A stretch of 64,000 bases of DNA from Moorella glycerini (GCF_009735625.1 NZ_CP046244.1:1364001-1428000); one strand, 5' to 3'; shown: positions 40,925-53,562, counted from the stretch's first letter. Program-made: numbers and translations. Notes: generated by a model from the letters alone, not told the origin.

Positions 40925-42814
40925 GTGCGCCCGGCATGGGCGTTAACTTAGTGGTGAAAGTCCACTGCAGGCGAGGCAGCACCAGTCTGCTAGCCAAAGG
41001 CAAGGGTGTCCATCGCGAGGTGGGATCCGAAGGAAGCCGGAGGCAAAGCCACGGCCCGATGAACAAGAACCCCATACGAGGCTAGACCGTTCGGATAAGC
41101 TGGCGGAACACAGCGAAATCCCAGGCTGCCAAGGGACGGTAGAGTATATGGGGCGGGCGCGGGGCGAAGGTTAACGCTCTTACCCGGGGAGGCCTGCCGG
41201 ATAAGCCAGGGAGAGCTGGTAAACCGTATCGGAAGGTACGGCTGAACCGGCAGGAGTCAGCAGAGGGCATAGTACCCTGGGGGTCATGAACTCCAGGGGA
41301 AGGCCCGAACATCAAGTCAGAGGTGAAACCGGTGCGTTCGCGAGAAGGACAGAGACAGCAGAAAACCCCGCAAGGGGCCTGCCCGCGGGAAGAAGTGGTG
41401 AAGCCACGGGGGAGCGCGGGAGGGCCGAGTTCTTCTCCGGCACAAAGCGGGACGTCACCTCGCGGAGGCCAAGGTAGCGGCCTGATGGAGCAGGTGGTGG
41501 CCAGGGAGAACATGCTGGCCGCGCTGAAACGGGTAGAGCGGAACGGAGGCGCGCCCGGTGTGGACGGCATCCCGACCGAACGGTTGCGGGACCAAATACG
41601 CGCCGAGTGGCCGCGCATCCGGGAAGAACTGCTCGCGGGAACCTACAGACCGAAGCCCGTGCGCCGGGTCGAAATCCCGAAACCCGGGGGAGGCAAACGG
41701 ATGTTAGGGATACCCACCGTAATGGACCGCCTAATCCAGCAGGCCCTCCTGCAAGTATTGACGCCCATCTTCGAACCGCAGTTCTCAGAGGCCAGCTACG
41801 GGTTCCGTCCCGGAAGGAAAGCCCATGATGCGGTAAAGAAGGCGCGGCAATACGTAGAAGAAGGATACGAATGGGCCGTGGACCTGGACATCGAGAAATA
41901 CTTCGACCGGGTAAACCACGACATCCTCATGGCCCGGGTGGCCCGGAAAGTGGCAGATAAGAGGGTACTTACCCTTATCCGCCGCTATCTCCAGGCAGGC
42001 GTCATGGTAAACGGAGTGGTCATGGAGACGGCAGAAGGAACGCCCCAGGGCGGACCCTTAAGCCCGTTATTGGCCAACATACTCCTGGACGACCTGGACA
42101 AAGAACTGGAAAAGAGGGGCCACAAGTTCGTCCGTTACGCCGATGACTGCAACATCTACGTCAAAAGCAAACGGGCAGGAGAAAGGGTCATGGCCAGTAT
42201 CCGCAACTTCCTGCAGGAGCGGTTGAAGCTCAAGATCAACGAGCAGAAGAGCGCGGTAGACCGGCCGTGGAAGCTGAAATTTCTGGGGTTCAGCATGTAC
42301 AAACACAAGGCAGGAGTAATCCTTATCCGCCTGGCGCCGCAGACCATCGACCGGGTGAAAACGAAAATCCGGGAGATAACCGCCCGGAATAAACCCTTAA
42401 AGATGGCCGAGCGCATAGAGCGCCTGAACGCCTACCTGGGCGGCTGGATAGGGTACTTCGCCCTGGCCGACACGCCCAGCATCTTTAAGAACTTAGAAAG
42501 CTGGACGCGGCGGAGGCTGCGCATGTGTCTCTGGAAGCAGTGGAAGCGAGTACGGACCAGGTACCGCGAACTACGCGCATTGGGATTGCCGGAATGGGTA
42601 GTGCATGAATTCGCCAATGCCCGCAAAGGGCTGTGGCGGATGGCCCATGGGCCAATGAATAGAGCCCTGGGCAATGCCTACTGGCAATCCCAGGGCCTGA
42701 TGAGCTTAACCGAGCGCTATTCTTATCTTCGTCAAGCTTGGTGAACCGCCGGATGCGGACCCGCATGTCCGGTGGTGTGAGAGGACGGGGGCTAGCCGTC
42801 CCCTCCTACTCGAT
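40925..42814 (+). mobile_element. Group IIC intron with reverse transcriptase
   Basis: About 1890 bp. The 5' end GTGCGCCCGGCATGGGCG is the group II start, followed by domain I to III sequence. Near the 3' end, domain V appears as GAACCGCCGGATGCGG with its partner around GACCCGCATGTCCGG, and domain VI follows with GGACGG/CCGTCC and the end CTACTCGAT. The reverse transcriptase gene lies in domain IV (41485-42744). Insertion is immediately behind a terminator, the hallmark of class C. Both ends appear intact, so it may be self-splicing and mobile. The exact 3' base is uncertain by one or two positions. Confidence 0.9.
41485..42744 (+). CDS. ltrA: Group II intron reverse transcriptase/maturase (class C)
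   Basis: A 419-residue intron-encoded protein that helps splicing and copies the intron into new sites. RT blocks are complete: IPTVMDRLIQQALLQVL, YGFRPGRKAHDAV, VDLDIEKYFDRVNHDIL, GTPQGGPLSPLLANILLDDL, and the active site FVRYADDCNIYV. The maturase domain follows (LNAYLGGWIGYFALADTPS). There is no HNH endonuclease domain, as usual in class C. The frame is open from 41323, but I chose ATG at 41485, because MEQVVARENMLAALKRVE is the family's start and the upstream part is intron RNA sequence. Confidence 0.92.
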   Translation: MEQVVARENMLAALKRVERNGGAPGVDGIPTERLRDQIRAEWPRIREELLAGTYRPKPVRRVEIPKPGGGKRMLGIPTVMDRLIQQALLQVLTPIFEPQFSEASYGFRPGRKAHDAVKKARQYVEEGYEWAVDLDIEKYFDRVNHDILMARVARKVADKRVLTLIRRYLQAGVMVNGVVMETAEGTPQGGPLSPLLANILLDDLDKELEKRGHKFVRYADDCNIYVKSKRAGERVMASIRNFLQERLKLKINEQKSAVDRPWKLKFLGFSMYKHKAGVILIRLAPQTIDRVKTKIREITARNKPLKMAERIERLNAYLGGWIGYFALADTPSIFKNLESWTRRRLRMCLWKQWKRVRTRYRELRALGLPEWVVHEFANARKGLWRMAHGPMNRALGNAYWQSQGLMSLTERYSYLRQAW

Positions 42815-42828
42815 TCCGGTTCTGGGAT

Positions 42829-46362
<3,534 letters not shown>

Positions 46363-46414
46363 TCACCAAAAAATTTAAGCCATACCCCTGGTCCCTATAT
46401 TGATTCCATATATT

Positions 46415-46443
46415 AATCTATCATTAGAAAAAAAAATGGTCAA
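46415..46443 (-). promoter_or_regulatory. Candidate promoter of the PFOR gene
   Basis: On the minus strand TTGACC (46443-46438) and TAGATT (46420-46415) stand 17 bases apart, about 70 bases before the start codon, in an AT-rich area. Confidence 0.45.
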
Positions 46444-46526
46444 TACCAAGTATGCAATACACATAATACATATAAAATATAATAATAAGAATACAAAATA
46501 ATTACCAAAACACTCCGGGAAGGGTA

Positions 46527-46557
46527 GTTCCCGGCTGGCTATACGATAGCCGGGAAC
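46527..46557. terminator. Hairpin downstream of the lipoprotein gene
   Basis: GTTCCCGGCT (46527-46536) pairs perfectly with AGCCGGGAAC (46548-46557). It lies about 50 bases after the stop of the minus-strand lipoprotein gene; only a weak T-run (TTTT, about 15 bases further) is seen, so termination is probable but not certain. Confidence 0.55.
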
Positions 46558-46607
46558 ATCCTGTCCGGATGCAAGCAAAAAACGGGTTTTCCTCAACCGG
46601 AAGCCTC

Positions 46608-47885
46608 TTAGGGGCCCGTACCTATATCATCAATGCGCCAGCCGGTGGTGGGAGTTTCCCGCCGCAGGGTAATAAAGCGAATCTGGCGGCCACTGTCGTA
46701 GCTGATGACACGCCGGACGTTGATGTCTACTTCCACCACGTATTTTTTAACATCCGCCTGCTCTAACGACGGATCGTGGTAGGGCTGGATACGGATCACC
46801 TTGGCCCGGGTGATGTTATTGATCTCGTCGGCATCATTGGTAGCGTAGGAATAATTATAGAGGCGGTTGTTGTCCATGTTGCGGAACAGGTAACTTACCA
46901 GGCGCCGGCGGGTTTCAGTGGCATGGGCCGTGCGGGGGTCCTTATGGTCAATGGCTTCATAATAGGTCTCAATAACCTTTTCCGGGGTCATCTGGCTGAT
47001 TAACTTTTCCTGGGGGTTATCATGGTCAATATACTGGTCCACCCACTCGCCCCAGGTTTTGCCGGTGATTTCCTCCAGGCGCCGGCCTTTAAGGGAACAG
47101 GCAAAGGCATAGTGCCGGCCGGCGTCCAGCCAGGCCCCGACTATTTTCTGGCCGTCTTTAACAATAACGGCCCGGTTGGCCTCCTGGCGGGGGGCCATAA
47201 AAGCCGGCAGGGGCTCTTCGATTTTATAAAGGTTGACAGTTACGTTTTTACCCAGGTAAGGGCTGAGATCGAGGCCTACATCCTTACCCAGTTCATTATT
47301 ATAGGCATAGTAAAGGGCAACGGGATATTCCCCGGATTCATGGATAAAACTTTCGGGGAGGCGGCCGTTATAGCTTTTAATTTTATAGAAAATAGTCCAA
47401 CCGTACTGTTTTAGAAAGGCGGCATCGGCCGGGTCGATGTCACTGGAGGCATCAGGGTATTCGGCCAGGGTAGTCAATTTTACGGCAAATTCTGCCGGCA
47501 CCTGGTGCCAGCCGTCTTCCAGTTCCAGGTAGCCGGGGCTATTATCCTGGTGCCAGTAAGGATATTGCTTGCTGGCGACAGTTTCACCGTTTTTGATGTA
47601 TTTAAAGGCCAGATAGTCCCTGCTTCCTTGCCAGGATTTAGGTGGCGGGTCAATTTTGGGCAGGGGACCGAGGAGATTTAAAAAACGCTGGGCCAGTTGC
47701 TTGTCGGTAAGGTTGATAGCCTGGCGGGATTCTTCGCCTGCCTGCCGGGTTACATAAAACTCCAGGCCCGCAATCTGACCCTTAAATTCGTTAAAAGCAG
47801 CAACTGCTTCCTTCCGGGTCTGGCAACCGGCCAGATTCAGGATGATTAAAATAGCCATAAGAAGAATAGATAAACCCTTGTGCAT
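46608..47885 (-). CDS. Lipoprotein of unknown function
   Basis: A 425-residue lipoprotein. The N-terminus is a short basic start, a hydrophobic core and the lipobox LNLAGC, so Cys near residue 21 is the lipid-modified residue. The rest is soluble with no enzyme motif I recognise. The C-terminal 120 residues, from EKVIETYYEAIDHKD onwards, resemble the NTF2-like DUF4829-type domains common in clostridial lipoproteins. ATG at 47885 follows GGGAG. It is not coupled with PFOR (250-base gap). I cannot name a role. Confidence 0.7.
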   Translation of the reverse strand: MHKGLSILLMAILIILNLAGCQTRKEAVAAFNEFKGQIAGLEFYVTRQAGEESRQAINLTDKQLAQRFLNLLGPLPKIDPPPKSWQGSRDYLAFKYIKNGETVASKQYPYWHQDNSPGYLELEDGWHQVPAEFAVKLTTLAEYPDASSDIDPADAAFLKQYGWTIFYKIKSYNGRLPESFIHESGEYPVALYYAYNNELGKDVGLDLSPYLGKNVTVNLYKIEEPLPAFMAPRQEANRAVIVKDGQKIVGAWLDAGRHYAFACSLKGRRLEEITGKTWGEWVDQYIDHDNPQEKLISQMTPEKVIETYYEAIDHKDPRTAHATETRRRLVSYLFRNMDNNRLYNYSYATNDADEINNITRAKVIRIQPYHDPSLEQADVKKYVVEVDINVRRVISYDSGRQIRFITLRRETPTTGWRIDDIGTGP

Positions 47886-48095
47886 ATATATTCTCCCTTA
47901 TTTCAGAATTTCGCTTCCTGAAATTATAGACGTATTTTCCCAGATTAAGGTTCCCCGCAGGTAAATAAGAATTATACTTTACCTGGAGCTATTTTACACC
48001 CAAACCCGGGAGGTGCAAATAGTTATTTTAGTAAAAAGGCTTGACCGGGTTTTCCGGGAAATTTACACTAGAGTTAGTGATCCGAGGTGGAGAGT

Positions 48096-48422
48096 ATGCG
48101 GGTACGTTATAAATTCTGGCTGGAAGATGGCGAGCATGTTTTTGGTGAGGGCCTCTTTGAACTCCTGCAGGAGATTGACCGGCGGGGTTCCATTAACCAG
48201 GCCGCCCGGAGCCTCAACATGTCCTACCGCCAGGCCTGGGGCCAGTTAAAAAAAGCGGAAGGCCGGCTGGGGGAAAGGCTCCTCTCTACCCGGGTGGGGG
48301 GTGAGACGGGAGGCGGGGCAGAATTAACGCCCGCCGGGAAGTGGTTTTTGCAGCGTTACAGGCAATTTAGACGCGAGGCAGGGGAGGCCATCGAAGCAGC
48401 TTTTCAGCGTCACTTTAGTTAA
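48096..48422 (+). CDS. ModE-like molybdate/tungstate-responsive regulator (DNA-binding domain only)
   Basis: A 108-residue protein with the N-terminal LysR-type winged helix of ModE: LLQEIDRRGSINQAARSLNMSYRQAWGQLKKAEGRLG is the recognition region (residues about 25-60), and LLSTRVGGETGGGAELTPAG is the family wing. The C-terminal molybdate-binding TOBE domains of full ModE are absent, so ligand sensing must involve another protein or this is a constitutive binder. Its position directly before tupABC implies that it controls tungstate uptake. ATG at 48096 follows GAGGTGG; GTG at 48087 would add three residues. Confidence 0.85.
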   Translation: MRVRYKFWLEDGEHVFGEGLFELLQEIDRRGSINQAARSLNMSYRQAWGQLKKAEGRLGERLLSTRVGGETGGGAELTPAGKWFLQRYRQFRREAGEAIEAAFQRHFS

Positions 48423-48477
48423 GGCTCTTTTTTATACCACCGCTATGCTGGATCAAACATAATGAGGAGGGATACAT

Positions 48478-49398
48478 ATGAAAAAAATCAAGCAATGTAT
48501 CGGAGCCTTACTCGCTTTGAGTTTCCTCCTGGTAGTCGTAACAGGCGGTTGTGGCCGGGCTGCCAGGCAGGAAAACAACCAATCCGCTCCTGTATCCAGT
48601 AAGGATACTGCTAAAGCGCCGGCCAAAAAAGACTTGATTCTGGCAACCACTACCAGCACCATGGACAGCGGTTTACTCGACGTCCTGATCCCCATGTTTG
48701 AGAAAAAAACCGGCTATACCGTTAAGCCCAATGCCGTCGGCACGGGACAGGCCCTGGCCATGGGCGACAAGGGCAATGCCGATGTCTTGCTGGTTCACGC
48801 CCCGGAGGCTGAAATGGAGCTGGTGAAAAAAGGGACAGCCATTAACCGCCAGCTGGTCATGCATAATGATTTCATTATTGTTGGTCCACCAGGCGACCCG
48901 GCCGGGATTAAAGGGGCTAAAAAGGCGGTGGACGCTTTAAAGCAGATTGCCGCCAGGCAGGCCATCTTTGTCTCCCGGGGCGACGATTCCGGCACCCATA
49001 AGATGGAAAAAAGCCTCTGGCAGGCAGCTAATATAAAACCGCAAGGCAAATGGTACCAGGAAGCCGGATCCGGCATGGGCCAGACTTTAAATATTGCTTC
49101 CGAAAAGGGTGGCTATACCCTCACGGACCGGGCCACTTACCTCTCCCTGAAGAAGAACCTCAAACTGGACATCATGGTGGAGGGGGAGAAAGCCTTGCTG
49201 AATATCTACCATGTCATGCAGGTGAACCCGGATAAATTCCCGGGGATGGCCATTAACAGCGAAGGGGCCAGAGCCTTTGTGGACTTCATGGTAGCCCCGG
49301 AGACGCAGCAGGTCATCGGCAACTTTGGCAAAGACAAATTCGGCCAGTCCCTCTTCTTCCCTGATGCCGGTAAAGATGAAAACACCCTGGGGCAGTAG
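48478..49398 (+). CDS. tupA: Tungstate ABC transporter substrate-binding lipoprotein
   Basis: A 306-residue oxyanion-binding protein of the TupA/WtpA-like class. It has a lipoprotein signal ending in VTGGC (Cys near residue 25). The ligand-binding N-terminal motif TTTSTMDSGLLDVL, with conserved threonine-serine pairs, is the TupA signature, and SRGDDSGTHKMEKSLW contains the second binding loop. Tungstate specificity is inferred from the TTTS motif. It fits an organism with a tungsten-dependent formate dehydrogenase, but that enzyme is outside the window. ATG at 48478 follows GAGGAGGG. TupB and TupC follow. Confidence 0.92.
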   Translation: MKKIKQCIGALLALSFLLVVVTGGCGRAARQENNQSAPVSSKDTAKAPAKKDLILATTTSTMDSGLLDVLIPMFEKKTGYTVKPNAVGTGQALAMGDKGNADVLLVHAPEAEMELVKKGTAINRQLVMHNDFIIVGPPGDPAGIKGAKKAVDALKQIAARQAIFVSRGDDSGTHKMEKSLWQAANIKPQGKWYQEAGSGMGQTLNIASEKGGYTLTDRATYLSLKKNLKLDIMVEGEKALLNIYHVMQVNPDKFPGMAINSEGARAFVDFMVAPETQQVIGNFGKDKFGQSLFFPDAGKDENTLGQ

Positions 49399-49414
49399 GA
49401 GGAGAACTTGACTG

Positions 49415-50146
49415 GTGGAAGCAGTCTGGCAGGGACTGGGACAGGCCTTCTATCTACTAATCAGGCTGGACCCGGAGGTCATGGAAGTGGTAGCCCTGAC
49501 CCTCAAGGTTTGTGGCCTGGCTACAGCCGTTAGCGTTTTCCTGGGGGTCCCCCTGGGTACTTTCCTGGCCCTGAAGGAATTTCCCGGCCGGCGGCTGGTC
49601 ATCAGCCTGGTCAATACCGGGATGGGCCTGCCGCCGGTGGTGGTCGGCCTCTGGGTGAGTTTCCTCCTCTGGCGCAGCGGTCCCCTGGGCCGGCTGGGGC
49701 TCATTTATACCCCGGCAGCCATGGTCATTGCCCAGGCCTTTATTGCCGCCCCCCTGGTTACCGGCCTGACCATGGCGGCCATCCAGCAATTGCCGGCCAG
49801 GCTGAAAACCCAGGTCCTGGCCCTTGGGGCGTCACCGGGGCAACTGTACTGGACTCTGCTCAAAGAAGCCCGCCTGGGGATCCTGGCAGCCATCATTGCC
49901 GGTTTTGGTGGGGTTATTTCCGAGGTGGGAGCAGCTTCCATGGTGGGCGGCAATATCATGCACCAGACCCGGGTCCTGACGACGGCCACGGTAATGGAGG
50001 TGTCCAGGGGGCATTTTGATATTGCCATGGCCTTGAGCTTTATCCTCCTGGGCCTGGCCTTCGGCATCACGGCGGTCCTGACCCTTTTGCAGCAGAAGAC
50101 GCGGGCTGTACCGGACGGCAGGAAAAAATTACTAAGGTTATTATAG
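49415..50146 (+). CDS. tupB: Tungstate ABC transporter permease
   Basis: A 243-residue inner-membrane permease with about six hydrophobic segments. The ABC docking (EAA) loop is seen in LALGASPGQLYWTLLKEARLGILAAIIAGFG; the GVISEVGAASMVGGNI segment that follows is typical of TupB/ModB-like tungstate permeases. The start is GTG at 49415, 17 bases after tupA. Nothing in the sequence shows a trans-inhibition domain. Confidence 0.9.
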   Translation: MEAVWQGLGQAFYLLIRLDPEVMEVVALTLKVCGLATAVSVFLGVPLGTFLALKEFPGRRLVISLVNTGMGLPPVVVGLWVSFLLWRSGPLGRLGLIYTPAAMVIAQAFIAAPLVTGLTMAAIQQLPARLKTQVLALGASPGQLYWTLLKEARLGILAAIIAGFGGVISEVGAASMVGGNIMHQTRVLTTATVMEVSRGHFDIAMALSFILLGLAFGITAVLTLLQQKTRAVPDGRKKLLRLL

Positions 50147-50183
50147 AAGCTAAACTTGTTCCTTTGCCACGGGGGGAAGTTCA

Positions 50184-51254
50184 ATGGGTATCAGCATCCG
50201 GGCTGAAGGACTGCGGATCAGCAAGGGCGGGCGTGAGATTCTGGCGGTTGATAACCTGGAAATCGGGCGGGGAGAGGTCTGGGGCCTTATCGGCCCCAAC
50301 GGTGCCGGCAAAAGCACCCTGATCCAGGTCCTGGCCCTGCTGGAAGAGCCGGATAGCGGTAGCATTTTCTTTGACGGGCAAAAGATCGATTACCACCGGG
50401 CTTTATCCTGGCGCCGGCAGCTGGCGGTAGTTTTCCAGGAGGCATTATTACTGGATACTACAGTTTTTAACAACGTGGCTGTGGGCCTGCGTTTCCGGGG
50501 TATTCCCCGGCCGGTGGTAAAGGAAAGGGTTGAACACTGGCTGGAGGTTCTCCGGATCAGCCACCTGGCCGGCCGGCCGGCACGGCGGCTTTCCGGCGGT
50601 GAAGCCCAGCGAGTCAGCCTGGCCAGGGCTTTTGTCCTGGAACCGCGGGTCCTTTTCCTGGATGAACCCTTTGCCGCCCTGGATGCTCCCACCCGGGGCG
50701 CCCTGCTGGAAGAGTTGCACCTTATCCTGCGGGAGACGGGGATTACGGCTGTTTTTGTTACCCACGATTTTACCGAGCTGCCTTTCCTGGCGGACCGGGT
50801 AGCGGCCCTCCAGGGAGGACGAATTGTCCAGACCGGTCGCCCGGAGACCATTCTCTGGCAGCCGGCCAGTGTGGAACTGGCGGCCTTTGTCGGCATTACC
50901 AATCTCCTGCCGGGTGAGGCGCGCTTAAACGGCAGCGGTCCCGTCCAGGTCCGCCTCCAGGGGGGAGTGACCATCCTGGCCGGCACGCGCGTGGGTGGGC
51001 GGGTGGTAGCCTGTCTGCGGCCGGAAGAAATAATTATTCAGGGGGGAAATGCTGCTGAAGCCCCGGTTAACCGCTTGCGGGGGAGGGTCAGGCACATCAT
51101 CCCCCAGGGGGGCCAGTACCGGGTAGAACTTGACTGTGGCCTGCCCCTGGTGGCCCTGGCCGGGGCTTCCCAGCTGCGCCAGGGTTGCCTGCAGCCAGGC
51201 CGGGAAGTCCTGGCCACTTTCCCGCCGGAAGCCGTTCACCTGATCCCGGCGTAG
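50184..51254 (+). CDS. tupC: Tungstate ABC transporter ATP-binding protein
   Basis: A 356-residue ABC ATPase. Walker A is GPNGAGKSTLIQVL, the signature is RLSGGEAQRVSLARAF and Walker B VLFLDEPFAALDAP. The C-terminal 120 residues include a TOBE-type domain (VRHIIPQGGQYRVELDCGLPL), which in ModC/TupC-type proteins can sense oxyanion and block uptake. It starts ATG 50184, 37 bases after tupB, and completes the tungstate importer. The TOBE domain may be the site of tungstate sensing that the short ModE-like regulator lacks. Confidence 0.92.
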   Translation: MGISIRAEGLRISKGGREILAVDNLEIGRGEVWGLIGPNGAGKSTLIQVLALLEEPDSGSIFFDGQKIDYHRALSWRRQLAVVFQEALLLDTTVFNNVAVGLRFRGIPRPVVKERVEHWLEVLRISHLAGRPARRLSGGEAQRVSLARAFVLEPRVLFLDEPFAALDAPTRGALLEELHLILRETGITAVFVTHDFTELPFLADRVAALQGGRIVQTGRPETILWQPASVELAAFVGITNLLPGEARLNGSGPVQVRLQGGVTILAGTRVGGRVVACLRPEEIIIQGGNAAEAPVNRLRGRVRHIIPQGGQYRVELDCGLPLVALAGASQLRQGCLQPGREVLATFPPEAVHLIPA

Positions 51255-51399
51255 CCGGCACTGCCGCATATCATTGCCACCCTGACCCGCCGTACTTTTT
51301 TGTAAGGAAACTGCAGGTAAACAAGAAATGCAGGTTGCGGGAAGACAGCGTCTTTTTATTGGCCTGCCTTTTGTTTAAGAAAATTTGTTTTACTAACTC

Positions 51400-51429
51400 T
51401 TGCAGGGTTTTAATTAACTACGCTATAAT
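51400..51429 (+). promoter_or_regulatory. SigA-type promoter of the response regulator
   Basis: TTGCAG (51400-51405) and TATAAT (51424-51429) with an 18-base spacer. The leader before GGAAGG (51436-51441) is very short. Confidence 0.55.
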
Positions 51430-51446
51430 AGGCGCGGAAGGCGGTG

Positions 51447-52133
51447 ATGGCACTGCCCAAGGTGCTGATTGTTGATGATGAGCCGGCAATCCTGGAACTG
51501 GTATCCTTTAACCTGCAACAGGCGGGTTTTACTACCGTCACGGCCAGTGATGGAGCGGAAGCCCTGCAAAAGGCGGCCGCAGAAAAGCCGGATCTTATTA
51601 TTTTAGATGTAATGTTACCCCGGCTGGACGGCTTTGAAGTCTGTCGCAGCCTGAGGGCCAGGGGCAATACCCCCATCCTCATGCTGACGGCTCGCCGGGA
51701 AGAGGTAGACCGGGTCCTGGGGCTGGAACTGGGCGCCGATGATTACCTGACCAAACCCTTCAGTCCCCGGGAGCTGGTGGCCCGGGTACGCGCTATTTTA
51801 CGCCGGGCGGCAGAAAACCAGCGCCAGCCGGACGATATCCTGGCGATTGGGGATGTGGTTATTAACCCGGCCAGCCATGTGGTCACGGTAAAGGGCAAGC
51901 CCGTAGACTTGACCCTGAAGGAGTACCAGCTGCTGCAATTGCTGGCGGAAAACCGGGGACGGGTTTTCAGCCGGGAGGCGCTACTGGAACGCCTCTGGGA
52001 AGGCGAATATTACGGCGACACGCGTACCATCGATGTCCATATCCGCCATTTGCGGGAAAAAATAGAAGAAAACCCCAGCAACCCGCGGTACATTCTTACC
52101 GTCCGCGGTGTGGGGTATAAATTTCGCGATTAA
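51447..52133 (+). CDS. OmpR/PhoB-family response regulator
   Basis: A 228-residue transcription factor. The receiver domain has LIVDDEPAILELV, the phospho-acceptor aspartate in IILDVMLPRLDGFEVC (near residue 53), and the lysine in DDYLTKPFSPRELVARV. The C-terminal winged helix is [29 protein letters not shown], then RTIDVHIRHLREKIEENP. It belongs to the PhoP/PhoB-like class. No histidine kinase gene lies next to it, so it is an orphan in this window. ATG at 51447 follows GGAAGG at five-base spacing. It converges with comFB with no gap. Confidence 0.92.
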   Translation: MALPKVLIVDDEPAILELVSFNLQQAGFTTVTASDGAEALQKAAAEKPDLIILDVMLPRLDGFEVCRSLRARGNTPILMLTARREEVDRVLGLELGADDYLTKPFSPRELVARVRAILRRAAENQRQPDDILAIGDVVINPASHVVTVKGKPVDLTLKEYQLLQLLAENRGRVFSREALLERLWEGEYYGDTRTIDVHIRHLREKIEENPSNPRYILTVRGVGYKFRD

Positions 52134-52415
52134 TCAGCGCTCGTGACGGGGGGCTTTTTTGACCTGCATCAGGGCCTGGGTAAGGGCGCGGTAAATATCG
52201 GCCCGGTGCTGGGCTTCCAGCATGGCCAGTTTGGAGTAAATTACTCCCTTTTCCCGGACCACATAACGGGGCGGTAACTGGTTTAAAGCCAGGGCTACAA
52301 TATCGTGGCGACAGCTGTCGCAGCGGCAGGCTTCCGGGTCCTGGGCCAGGACCTGGTCCAACAGTTCCCACACACAGTCTTCCATATAGTTCTTTAAAAA
52401 GAGTTCTCTGGCCAT
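52134..52415 (-). CDS. comFB: ComFB-family protein
   Basis: A 93-residue protein. The family pattern is evident: KNYMEDCVWELLDQVL, a zinc-type cysteine group CRCDSCRHDIVALALNQLPPRYVV, and a helical end with KLAMLEAQHRADIYRALTQALMQV. ComFB was named from the Bacillus comF operon, but it is not essential for competence, and cyanobacterial relatives bind c-di-GMP (established for that group). With a c-di-GMP riboswitch and HD-GYP gene in the window, a c-di-GMP receptor role is possible here, but that is inference. ATG at 52415 is preceded by GGAGAAACC. The stop meets that of the response regulator gene. Confidence 0.85.
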   Translation of the reverse strand: MARELFLKNYMEDCVWELLDQVLAQDPEACRCDSCRHDIVALALNQLPPRYVVREKGVIYSKLAMLEAQHRADIYRALTQALMQVKKAPRHER

Positions 52416-52655
52416 TGGTTTCTCCTTCCCACCTTATCAGCTTGCAATTATGTATTTCTTTTTCAGCCTAAATATTCGCCTTAACCTTTTTCCTTCCTTC
52501 TTTTCCCCTGGATTTAAATATTGAAATATCGCGACTATTACTGGTATACCCGGCTATGGCTACGGTGAGAATAGCTATAGCCGTCAAAAGAGGAATTAGC
52601 GTCTCAATGCCTAATATTACATTAGCAATAAAAAGTTTTAAGGAGATGCCTTTTT

Positions 52656-53513
52656 TTGGATACCCTGAAGGTGCCGGCCTATGGTAAAATAAATCTGACC
52701 CTGAAGGTCCTCGGCCGCCGGCCGGATGGTTTTCATAACTTAAGCACCATTTTCCAGGCCATTGCTCTGCAGGATACCCTGACCTTGCGCCGGTGCCATG
52801 AAGGTATTCACCTGGAGGTCAGGGGGGCACGTCTTGCGGCCGGTCCCGACAACCTGGTCTACCAGGCGGCGGCCTTGCTCCAGCAGCGGTATGGTTTTCC
52901 GGGTGTGCGTATCAACCTGGTAAAGAGGATCCCCCTGGCGGCCGGCCTGGCTGGGGGCAGCAGCGATGCGGCGGCTACTTTACTGGGACTTAATTACCTG
53001 TATAACCTGGGCCTGACACCCGGACAGCTGGCCCGGGAAGGGGCCAAACTCGGATCAGATGTACCTTTTTGCGTCCTGGGAGGTACGGCCCTGGGCCGGG
53101 GCCGGGGGGAAGATTTATCCCTTTTACCGCCGGCTCCCAGGCTCTGGCTGGTACTGGTGAAACCTCCCTTTGGCGTCAGCACGGCAGCCGTATACCAGGG
53201 TTGGGATGCCGCCCCCTCCCGGCAGAACCCGGAACCCCCTGATGAGGACAGGGCCCTGGCGGCCTTAAGGGCCGGGGACCGGGAGCAGCTTATCAGGGCC
53301 CTGGGTAACGACCTGGAGATAGTTACCTGCCGGCTGTACCCGGAAGTGAAGGCCATAAAATTGCACCTCCTGGCTGCGGGAGCGGAACGGGCTATCCTGT
53401 GCGGCAGCGGCCCGGCGGTCTTCGGGGTGGCTCCCGACCGCCAGACGGCCATTAGCATTGCTTCCCGGTTCCGGCAGACTTACCCGGAAACCCTGGTAAC
53501 CTGTACTTTATAG
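52656..53513 (+). CDS. ispE: 4-diphosphocytidyl-2-C-methyl-D-erythritol kinase
   Basis: IspE phosphorylates CDP-methylerythritol in the non-mevalonate isoprenoid pathway. The 285-residue GHMP kinase begins VPAYGKINLTLKVLGRRPDGFH, has the ATP-binding glycine-rich motif PLAAGLAGGSSDAAATLLG near residue 95, and ILCGSGPAVFGV near the C-terminus. The start is TTG at 52656, with AGGAG ten bases ahead. It marks the return to the Bacillus-like backbone order, where it lies near purR, glmU and prs. Confidence 0.96.
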   Translation: MDTLKVPAYGKINLTLKVLGRRPDGFHNLSTIFQAIALQDTLTLRRCHEGIHLEVRGARLAAGPDNLVYQAAALLQQRYGFPGVRINLVKRIPLAAGLAGGSSDAAATLLGLNYLYNLGLTPGQLAREGAKLGSDVPFCVLGGTALGRGRGEDLSLLPPAPRLWLVLVKPPFGVSTAAVYQGWDAAPSRQNPEPPDEDRALAALRAGDREQLIRALGNDLEIVTCRLYPEVKAIKLHLLAAGAERAILCGSGPAVFGVAPDRQTAISIASRFRQTYPETLVTCTL

Positions 53514-53562
53514 GAGGGGGGGCAGGTTATATTTGGTAAATGGCAATGGGAAAGGTGGTACG

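Noticed and set aside
41323-41484. N-terminal extension of the intron reverse transcriptase
   Set aside because: Sequence there is intron RNA with biased composition; the family start is at 41485.
52416-52655. A minus-strand frame with a hydrophobic stretch and basic tail in the comFB-ispE gap
   Set aside because: No ATG, GTG or TTG start at a useful place and no ribosome binding site; it runs on antisense to ispE.
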